Source of the DNA: Scatophagus argus
Lineage: Eukaryota > Chordata > Actinopteri > Scatophagidae
Direction of reading: 5' to 3'
Length of the DNA stretch: 64,000 nt
NCBI RefSeq assembly: GCF_020382885.2
Contig: NC_058506.1
Location: 20,758,818 to 20,822,817, forward strand
Under the pieces are notes generated by a model. It was given only the letters and a program-made list of their open reading frames with translations, had not been told where the DNA came from and ran no database searches. Position numbers and translations under genes: made by a program. Shown piece after piece: positions 53,501 through 61,456 of this stretch; position 1 is the stretch's first letter, and every line of letters begins with the position of its first letter.

Positions 53501-54033
53501 TAAGATTCAATTTGAAATTAATTAAAGTTTACACATTTGTAAATGGTGGCGTTGATGAAGGGGAACTTGTCTTAAGGCTGGGAGCAACTCTGCTGTGGCA
53601 TCACTATGGCAGTTTTATGTTCCTTCAGGGACCCATAGTTTTTCTGTGATAACCATGGAGATTAACTGCACAGCAAAAACAACATTTTCGATAATAATAA
53701 ATATATAATATTGTGGTACCGCGATACAAATAATCGGTGTCGTAATACCTAGGGGATAAACCCCCACCACCACATTAAGGTAACTGAATAAGCGAGAAAA
53801 TATTACTAGTCTGAAGCCACTGTGCGTGGCCTCATGCTAAATATGAGGCTCGATGCTAGGCGCTATTTTATCATCTCATGTGGCACAAAGTGATGAGTTT
53901 AGCTACTTTACCTCTCGCTAACCAGCACCACGTCGGCATCGCTCCAGTGTTTGAACACACACGGCAGGATTCTCCTGAAGGCGAAGAAGAGACCGGGGAA
54001 AACTACGGCGCCACAAGCTAAAACTTGCAACAT
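38599..54033 (-). CDS. tlcd3a: TLC domain-containing protein 3 (FAM57A/FAM57B family), 5 exons, 276 aa
   Basis: Multi-pass ER/plasma-membrane protein of the TRAM-LAG1-CLN8 family, linked to ceramide metabolism. Exons: 53912-54033, 47747-47833, 45522-45741, 40734-40829 and 38599-38904; GT/AG throughout, phases 2, 2, 0, 0, total 831 nt. The start MLQVLACGAVVFPGLF matches the family N-terminus. Hydrophobic segments lie near residues 5-22, 45-61, 73-95, 122-145, 148-170, 183-208 and 218-245. The conserved His pair of the TLC domain is at 130-131 (LVLHH), and GDFFIGC, ELSTPFVSLGKILIQ and LFPYMYW are family hallmarks. The symbol follows synteny with 17p13.3, where human TLCD3A lies. Some segments (HAIMATTAG, the VKGH loop, LHKVNG) look closer to TLCD3B, so the paralogue is not settled. 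An upstream in-frame ATG at 54183 would add 50 residues. Confidence 0.88.
39113..39190. repeat. TTAGCATGCTAAC-type dispersed repeat fragment
   Basis: A run of TTAGCATGCTAACTGTGCAC, TTTAGCAC, GTCAGCATGTTCATTAGCAT and TTAGCTTCATTAGCA. A related arrangement (GTCAGCATGTTGATGTTAGCATGTAGCT) lies near 48132, so both are probably relics of one fish-specific element family. Confidence 0.5.
40857..40871. repeat. (CA)n microsatellite
   Basis: Short CA run about 30 bp inside intron 3 from the acceptor of the tlcd3 exon at 40734-40829. Confidence 0.85.
43686..43706. repeat. (CT)n microsatellite
   Basis: Ten CT units in a tlcd3 intron. Confidence 0.9.
48090..48185. repeat. TTAGCATG-type dispersed repeat fragment
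   Basis: It contains GTCAGCATGTTGATG, TTAGCATGTAGCTAAAAGCA and CACATGCCCAAGACTC in the order I recall from a common dispersed repeat of teleost genomes. It shares the GTCAGCATGTT word with 39113-39190. Confidence 0.45.
50837..50882. repeat. Short perfect inverted repeat
   Basis: AAGGTATCGGC (50837-50847) and GCCGATACCTT (50872-50882) are perfect 11-bp arms around a 24-bp spacer. The GTATCGGC word is typical of palindromic teleost repeats, so this is probably a relic rather than a functional hairpin. Confidence 0.7.
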
Positions 54034-55164
54034 CTTGCCTTTATTTTCCTCTGAACCCGCCTGGAGACCTGACTCTCGCCCCTCAGCGAGTTTCGCCCGT
54101 TTACACGCGGCGGTGAGGCATTTTCGTGAGTCCGGACGTCGGTGTTTTTCCACCGCGAACAGCTCCACCATCCACTCGCTCACCGCTCAGTCAGCAGCAG
54201 CAGCAGCACTACTACCAACACCGTGTCGAGCTAAACTCGGGTAGCCACACGGAACTTTATACGGAGACTGTCAAAATAAAAGTCTTGACCCGGCGCCGGA
54301 ATGATGGTGGCGTTTCCGTTGAGAGGCTTCACAAAAGTTTCGGAGACTGCAAGGCGCACCCGCTTTATCTACATGGTACACCCCGAAACACCCTCCTAAT
54401 TACGTGATATACCCCCAAACACCCACTTTACCACAGGATACACCTTCAGGATTTCACTACATAACATACCACCTTAGAGCACTAAGCCTAACCAGGTAGT
54501 TTGGGTGAGTAAATTTCACCAAACTGTGACCGCTTCGTACGTCCGCAGATCTATCGACCGATCGATCGATCGATCGATTTGTTAAAGCGGTAAAATAATA
54601 TCACCGCTTTACGCTTTTATTTTGAAGGTCAAACTTTACTCAACTCACAAACAGAAGGACAATTTGTGTCGCGCTGTTTTCTGTTTAAACGACCTCTGAA
54701 TATGACCCTAAGCATTAAAATCAGTTAATGAACATCAATAAATTGTGATAGTTATTATCAAAGTTAAATTTTTTGACTGTGTCTGTCTAACAGCAGTGAT
54801 AGAATGTAATTAAGTACATTTAATGGAGTGCAGTACTCGAGGTTGCCGAGTTGTACTTTACCTGAGTATTTACCTGAAAAATTGCCTAACAGCTTAGACG
54901 CAACACCTCATAGTGAAGATTTGCTGATTTCCTTTAATTATTTCAATCATTTTAATAATACTTTTAATAACACTGAGGTTTTGTGAAGTTGTTATACACA
55001 ACAAACACAGGCACTTATCACTATTTTCTCAATTTTTACAAACCAAACAATAAAATCATAAGCATGACATTAATGCATAATGAAAATAGTCATTAGTTGC
55101 TGTTCTATTCTAGAAAAAAGGAATTAGCTTTACCTCAGCTAGCTTTACCCAGCTATGACGTTTT
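54034..55164. other. tlcd3 promoter region and intergenic
   Basis: GC-rich up to about 54310, consistent with the tlcd3 promoter and 5' UTR, then AT-rich. An ATCG-type tetranucleotide run lies at 54549-54579. No other gene was seen. Confidence 0.55.
54549..54579. repeat. (ATCG)n tetranucleotide repeat
   Basis: Five tandem ATCG units at 54560-54579, with an imperfect GATCTATCGACC lead-in. Confidence 0.85.
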
Positions 55165-55372
55165 CAGCCGTGGCCTAGAGGTTGTAGAAGCAGCTTGTGA
55201 TTGGAGGGTTGTTGGTTCGATTCCCCCATCAGACAGGCAGGAAAAATTTGGGTGTGGTGGAGTGATTAATGAGAAAATGCTCCCCTCTCCATTAGCTGTC
55301 TGATGTGCCCTTGAGCAAGGCACTTAACCCCAAATTTGCTCCTGGGGCACCTGACATTCACTCTCACGTTAG
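55165..55372 (+). repeat. tRNA-derived SINE with Pol III promoter boxes
   Basis: A box TGGCCTAGAGG (55171-55181) and a perfect B box GGTTCGATTCC (55214-55224) lie 33 bp apart, as in a tRNA-derived head. The body follows: AATTTGGGTGTGGTGGAGTG, CTCCCCTCTCCATTAGCTG, TGTGCCCTTGAGCAAGGCAC and TTAACCCCAAATTTGCTCC. I recall this body from a widespread teleost SINE. The 3' boundary is approximate. The 68-codon open frame across it is not a gene. Confidence 0.8.
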
Positions 55373-55613
55373 CTATGGTTTGGTAAAAAGAAAAACTACC
55401 TGATTCTTCCTCTGCTAAATGCTCCTTCTGTGTCGACCGGCTGGTCCCGAACTTTGTTTGCTGTTTGGTGCTGGTCAGGGTGTGTACAAAGAGTTTACCA
55501 GAGCTTGTCAGAACCAAAGCAAAGATCTATAAGAGGCAAAACAGCACCCTAAAGCTAAAGAACACCACAGCTGAATCATATATTCTGTATCTGTAGTTCA
55601 CCCAGGCTCTCAG

Positions 55614-55628
55614 CCATCAGATGGCGCT
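55614..55628 (+). promoter_or_regulatory. CTCF-like motif
   Basis: CCATCAGATGGCGCT matches 14 of 15 positions of the CTCF core (T at position 4). It overlaps the end of the weak small-ORF model, so any conservation there could come from either. Confidence 0.3.
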
Positions 55629-56632
55629 CTCGGCTGTCAAGTAAAAGCTCTCTTCACAGTCAGCTGACCAAGGCACATCGGCCTTGCTGGGTGGTGTCCG
55701 TAGATAAAGAGTGTCAAGGTTCGCCACAATGCGTGTAAACTGTGACAGGACATCTAGGTTACTATATCATAACCAAAATACTACTACACTAAAAATTTGA
55801 CTTTAAACTCCTTGAGTAAATCAGGTCACAAAGCAGAAATTAACTTTATTGCTTTTGTTTCTTTGTGGAAATGATTTGGTTTAGTTAGTAGTTTCAGCAA
55901 ATGTTTTTACATGTTACATTTAGTTTCTATTATTATCTATATTACACTGTATACATTACTATAATATACTCTATACTGTGTTATGTTCAATATTCTATGT
56001 GATGTTGCTGTACTTTGCTATACATGATTACGTTATGTTACTGTTTTTTCACCGTATGCAATTTCCCACATCCAATACTGCATCATGATGTCATATCATA
56101 CCACATTATGATGCAGTTTTACATTGATGTTTTCCATCATATTCTACCTTACATTTATATTACATCAATACATTATTAATCATTAATTTTTACCTCTTGG
56201 TGTCAATAGGTTCACACGTGTTGCTGACGGCTGCGTCATGTGATCGGAGCCATTTCACGACCTGGACTACCATAGGCCTCTGCGGTTAAAGTGAGCTTCC
56301 TCCAGATCTCTGTGCTTTGAGCACTCAATTACAATCAAACCTCTGCTTACAACCTGAAATTCTACTTGCTAACAGGGTTGCAGTGCATCATTTATGGTGT
56401 GGTAATGTGATTAAATTCAAATCTGTTTAGAAATATGCAGAATGTAAGCACAATAAAGACCAAAATGATAAAGGTCTTAAAGCTTCTTTCTTTTTTCAAT
56501 AGGTCTTATAGATGCAGTAATCATTTCTTTGCCATTTGAGGGGCAGAAGAATAAAGTCTTTACATGTTAAACAATTAACAACTTACCATCCAGCAGATCC
56601 AGAGGAACGTTACCATCCACTTCCTGAGTCAT
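55617..56632 (-). CDS. Candidate small spliced ORF (60 aa), unrecognised
   Basis: Exon A, 56587-56632, starts at an ATG with A at -3 and an in-frame stop just upstream. It reads MTQEVDGNVPLDLLD and ends G|GTAAGTTG. Exon C, 55617-55753, follows a TAG acceptor in matching phase; it reads VLSQFTRIVANLDTLYLRT, then PPSKADVPWSADCEESFYLT, then AESAI and a stop. Composition is soluble and protein-like with an amphipathic helix. A third exon-like segment (56194-56279) has good splice sites but puts a stop in this frame. In another frame A-B-C also joins through to a stop with a hydrophobic N-terminus (MVTFLWICWM), rich in Trp, Cys and His, which looks less natural. I recognise no family. The acceptor before exon C is pyrimidine-poor. 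It could be a real small gene, a decayed gene or chance. Confidence 0.22.
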
Positions 56633-56744
56633 TTTTCAAGGCTGCATCTAACGACCACTTTATTTTGTTATTGGGAATTTATTATTGATTACTGTTTTTA
56701 TCAGTATACCGGTATCTATCTATACCTCATGTATATACTCTGTT

Positions 56745-56746
<2 letters not shown>

Positions 56747-56795
<49 letters not shown>

Positions 56796-56804
56796 TATGT
56801 ATAT
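56747..56804. repeat. (AT)n microsatellite, interrupted
   Basis: AT/TA dinucleotides with two GTAT interruptions. The plus-strand open frames here (mostly Ile-Tyr) are artefacts of the repeat. Confidence 0.95.
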
Positions 56805-58703
56805 TACTCTGTATTTTGCGTGAAAGATTACTTGCTACTTTTGTTATTGCAACCCTGGCACAACAATTTCCTGCGAAATCAATAAAGTTCTTACGCACCT
56901 TATCTTACCTTATGTTATTACTATTTTATGACTGTTATGATTTCCTAAAGTTGAGGTGTTCAAATTGTCTGAAAAACAGCCTAAAACTCTGATGTCATAC
57001 CTTCTCCTGACACAAAGTAAATTTACTCCCAATGAAAACCAAATTACAAAGTCAAATGAAATTTATCATATTTTCAATGACTACGTTGTGCAATTATAAA
57101 CTATGACTGTCAAATCTCTAAATGATCTGTAACACATATTTTCATGGTTACTAATAGAGTGACCAGATGAGCAACCTGAAACTTCTGCCTTTATTTTGAG
57201 TTAAAAACTATTACTATTATTGAAGTCTACATTTCTGGTGTTTAGACTGAAGTGCTGGAATTTTCCACGACTCAAAGATAACATTAACTATATGGACTTA
57301 TATGTCTATTGCTTCCTGTAAACAGACTATTCACTTGATGGAATTTGAATCCTGACAATCTCTTGTTTCCTTATTGCTACTGACACAAGATAACTGAGCA
57401 GAAGTAAGTTTTATATTCTCTGAAAATGAAACCCTTACATACTGTGCTACCACATCGTTACAGACTGTTTCACGGTTCTGATGCCATAATTTTTTTTCTG
57501 ACTTTCTCAAAAGGAAGACTAACAGTGTGAAGATACGACTTTAGCCCATCAGAGATGCAAGTGTTGTGAGCGCTTCAGTGCCATTGTGACTGGAATAAGG
57601 AGCACAATCCTTTATGTAATGTGTAGCGCAGTCAGCCATGTATCTTCTAGGTCACCGGCATCTGAGGAGCAAAATCCAGATAATTCAGAACGATCTGAAA
57701 GAGTAAAGAAGCATGCAATCCCATAAAAATACAGCTCTATTTTAGGTGAGTCACAGCTCAAGGGCCATTGGATCATTACACTCACCTCGTTGAAATAAAC
57801 TTCTTCTGTCCTTTGCTTTTGAGGTGTGGTGAATTCTCAGCACAAACTGCATCAGTAACTCTCAGCACCATATGATCTCATTCATCCAAAATCGATGAAG
57901 TGAACTCCAACTACATTGGCCAGATTTAAGTGGGCAAATACTCAGCCTTCAATTTGTTGTCATGTACATTTACGGTAGTTAATGAATTAACACATTATTC
58001 AATTGGTCAACCATTTTATCCAAATGGCCCAGGGACACCTATCCAAACTCTGTGTTTGGTGGATTCTGCACTCTAGACCGAAGTGTAATAAAGGAATTAT
58101 AAATAAAATCAAAAGCCATATAATTACTTTTAATAAATCAATAAAATCAGCTGACATCAGTTTTCAATCACAAACACCCTCAAACCACTTGAACATTGCT
58201 ACTTTTATTGTATTTAGTAATTTGGATAGTAATTTGGAAGAATAATCATTTAAATACATAAAATATTAACAAATCCATGTTGCACAGTCTCAAAATTAAT
58301 CAAGTATTTTGGGTCAGAAACCAGCAGAAACAGATAATGTCCTGTCTGTGTTGGCACTGATCATTTTTGTCTTTGAATTTTGAGTGTCACCTATAACAAA
58401 ATTAGACAAAATGAGAAAATGAGAATTTTGTTTCTGCACTGATAATTTTTCTCTGAATGGCCATTAGTACATTCTAGGAAACAGGGTTTCCTAGAAACTG
58501 TGCTTATAAACTCGATTTTGAAAACTTATAAAACTAGATTCTGAAAGTTTGAAACAAATGTTGCCACAATTACATTTTATTTATTTTTTATTTAACAGGG
58601 ACAAGTGCACTCAAACATAGAAAAAAACATTGCAACTGATGCGTTGCACAAGAGTTTATAGCTAATGCTAATTCACAACTCCTGTCCCTGGTTGGGCCTT
58701 TCT

Positions 58704-58721
58704 ACACACACACACACACAC
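58704..58721. repeat. (CA)n microsatellite
   Basis: Nine CA units. Confidence 0.9.
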
Positions 58722-58785
58722 CATTTCTGCATGCACACACACAGAGAGAGAACCAACAAAATTTAAAAACACTAATTCACTTACC

Positions 58786-58821
58786 GCTCACTCTCACTTT
58801 CATTCTCACTCTCACTCTCAC
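58786..58821. repeat. Imperfect CTCACT hexanucleotide repeat
   Basis: Six units built from CTCACT, CTTTCATT and CTCACTCTCAC variants. Confidence 0.8.
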
Positions 58822-59748
58822 ATAATGATGATTCTGTGAAGTCATAAAATGTTGAGAAATTATCAGCAAAATTTCACTTTCATTTAACATTTGTAGTGCT
58901 GCGTTGCAGTAAAGTTGTTGGACTAACAATGGTGTACCTGTGTGTGCTGTTAAATTTACTGAAACTACATTTTTTTCGGGGCGTGTCACGCTTCGGCTTG
59001 GTCACACAATAAAAAAGATTATCTTTATTTTTATTCATATTCTGATGACTCAAATGTCTTCATTTAAGGTTACCTCAGTTCACGAGTTTTCAACTGAGTA
59101 GTTGACCCGTAACACTCTGTTACACCATTATTTGCTGGAAAAGGAAACTGCAAGGCTTTGGCTCACACATTCTGAATCACTTCAGTGCTTAAACCACCTC
59201 ATTGGCTCTCAGCGCATTACAGAAACAACATCAAAATTCTACTAATAGTCTATAAAGCTCTTAGTAGTGTGGCTCTGACATGATCTCTGCTTACAAACCA
59301 ATCTAATCATGACAGATCATGATGAGGTGGTTTTTCCAGTCAAGTTCCATGTCTCGTCAGAGTTTTTTGCTAACTTGGTCCTGTTCTATCACAAACATCC
59401 CTGTTTAAAACCGTGTTATATTTGTTTCATTTGTGTTCTATTTTGCAGAATTTATACAGACATGTTGGTTGTTTGAATGCATTTTAATGTAAGGTTTTTT
59501 TCCTGCCTCACACAATATTACTCTTCAGCATTACTCCAGGGAAGCAACAGCTCTTTACAATCTCTTGGTAAGAAAACAATCAAGCCCAAACAATAAGGAG
59601 GGTTGTTTTCAGATTTTGGTTTTTATACAGACCAAAGACACAGAACATACCATGTTAATTAGTGAGCTTCAGAACTTCACAACTATTTCCACCATTTACA
59701 GTCTCTGAGGAAAGCTAAGCTAACTAGTAGCTTCAGATTTAGAGTATC

Positions 59749-59871
59749 AGAATCAGAATTCCTTTATTTATCCCCAAAGGGAAATTCTTTAAAGCTACCA
59801 CCTGAACAGGGACTTCAACCCTAGACCCTCAGATTAAAAGTCTGATGCTCTACCGACTGAGCTATCCAGGC
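59749..59871 (-). repeat. tRNA-Lys(UUU)-headed SINE or tRNA pseudogene with retroelement tail
   Basis: Read on the minus strand, 59871-59799 is 73 nt and almost identical to vertebrate tRNA-Lys-UUU as I recall it. The acceptor arm starts GCCTGGA, the A box TAGCTCAGTCGG is intact, and the anticodon loop is CTTTTAA. The T loop reads TTGAAGT in place of TTCAAGT, which removes the C56 needed to pair with G19, and the acceptor closes with a G-U pair. No T-run terminator follows. About 12 nt later comes the tail 59787-59749 (AATTTCCC, AATAAAGGAATT, TTCTGATTCTGA), shared with 1881-1919. Head plus tail is the layout of a SINE. Confidence 0.7.
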
Positions 59872-60740
59872 TCTGACATCAATCCACTTATCTAACTCAA
59901 CTAGCCAAATGACCGACTATGTATTGGAATGTAACTCACTGAGGGGAATATCTCAAAAAAGTTGCTTGTTAAACTGTTTACAGGCACACGCGCCAGCTTT
60001 GTTTGGTCCCACCATGACAAGAAAAGTTTCATGGATGTTGACCGAGTTTATACGGTTTACATTTTCATGTCATCGGTGTCTTGTACACTGGCCATCAACA
60101 GGGAAAATGCTTTTTTGGACAGCGGGGGATTGTTTTGGTTGGGAAAAACTGGCAGCTATGACTCTTCCACGCCGTATCCATGTAAATGGCGTGCTGCTGT
60201 GCTATGGAGACGGTGTGTTTCCAGCCACAGTCTGCTGCCCAGCTCACCATGCAGAGCAAACTGAAGGCAGTTGAGACAGGAAAATTGTTTTGCTAGTCCT
60301 GTTGGATCAATCTTTATTGTTCCAGTTAACCTTGCCTGCTGACTGGTTTAGCTAATGCTGCTGACTCAAGGAGAAGCTAAAAGAAATCAGCACAAACAAC
60401 TGCAAGAAGAGAGCAATTTTCCCTGTAAGTGTTTGAATACAAGACACAGAAAGCACTGACCGACTCCTCTTGTGAAAGACATGTCGTTGAAGTTTAACTT
60501 TGTACCACTCACACTCTTGCTTGTATGCATCATAAGGATACGTGTGCTCCCTGACGAGTCAATACAGGATGTGCAAGAGTGAGAGGGCCATAAAATTTAA
60601 ATATAGCTCTGTGGTTAGCATTAATAAACCTATTAAGTCAATACACACATTGTCTCTCTGGTTGTTAGAGGTGATGTATTGCAGCACAAAGGCGCGTACC
60701 ATAAAGATGGGAGGGCTTGAGATGATTGGGTGGTCTGATA
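59872..60740. other. Intergenic with a low-AT block
   Basis: Between about 59960 and 60270 the base composition is more GC-rich, and two overlapping plus-strand frames stay open (59909-60274 and 59962-60264). Neither resembles a known family or has splice signals. It is possibly a repeat fragment. The rest is AT-rich. Confidence 0.5.
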
Positions 60741-60747
60741 AAGGGGT

Positions 60748-60817
60748 GATAAAAGCAGGCGTCTGACAACATTATAAGGTCTTACTGGAAAAGAAACCAT
60801 CACTTACAGTCACTCAG
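60748..60817 (+). promoter_or_regulatory. Promoter and non-coding first exon of the mucin-like gene
   Basis: A TATA-like GATAAAAG (60748-60755) and a second, TATAAGG (60773-60779), precede a strong donor, CACTCAG|GTAAGT, at 60817/60818. The matching acceptor TTTTTCCAG lies at 61380, 76 nt before the ATG. This gives a short 5' UTR split by a 563-nt intron. Confidence 0.5.
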
Positions 60818-61456
60818 GTAAGTAACACAGCTTTCTTTTTCTTTGAGAATATCTGCTGTAGCGGGTAGTAAGTTTTTACTCTCGTAATTATAAGTTCTCA
60901 GAGTTATCTACTTGATATTTTTAGATTTATATATCAGTGTGTCTGATGTGTTTATTTGTCAAGAACAGCAATATGAGGGTGAAAAGTATGGGATCGTCAA
61001 ACAAATAACATGGACAAAATCTGGATTTTTTTCAGAAGATTTCTGCCATTTCTGTCATTTCTGTTAATTCAATACTACTTACTCTGATGTATTTCTAGTA
61101 ACTGATAGAATTAGGTCAGCTGTCATCAGGGTTGTAAACTCTATTCAACAAGTAAAAAGGCAGACAAAGTGAGTTTAGGTGGATTTCACTTGCTAGTAAG
61201 TTTCAGAAGTGGGTGTAATTAATGTTTGAAGGGTAAGAATACACTTCCTGTTTGTGACCCAGTAGACCGAAGAGAAGGTCCAGTGTCGCAGATAAAAAAT
61301 GTATGTATTACAGAATGTATTACATATGTTCTTGCACAGAAACTAACTCAGTCTGTATGTTTGTGCTTTTGTTTTTCCAGCAGCGGCTCTGAGCACACAT
61401 TTTAAGGCGTTAATTTATTTCTTGTTTTTGTGGCACCGACTCATCACTCTGAGACA

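Larger units (their letters stand above)
38905..53911 (-). other. tlcd3 introns 1-4
   Basis: Introns lie at 47834-53911, 45742-47746, 40830-45521 and 38905-40733. They are AT-rich and I found no embedded gene. They hold CA (40857-40871) and CT (43686-43706) microsatellites, GTTAGC-type dispersed repeat fragments (39113-39190 and about 48090-48185) and a short inverted repeat (50837-50882). Confidence 0.8.
55373..56746. other. Intergenic with a weak candidate small gene
   Basis: AT-rich DNA with a CTCF-like word (55614-55628) and three exon-like segments on the minus strand, described separately. Nothing else was recognised. Confidence 0.5.
56805..59748. other. Intergenic, AT-rich
   Basis: No gene was recognised. 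It holds a CA microsatellite (58704-58721) and a (CTCACT)-type imperfect repeat (58786-58821). Confidence 0.6.

Noticed and set aside
56685..56992. Plus-strand Ile/Tyr-rich open frames
   Set aside because: They are produced by the (AT)n microsatellite.
59799..59871. Functional tRNA-Lys(UUU) gene
   Set aside because: The T loop lacks C56, the acceptor end is wobble-closed, there is no T-run terminator, and a repeat tail follows. It fits a SINE head or pseudogene better.
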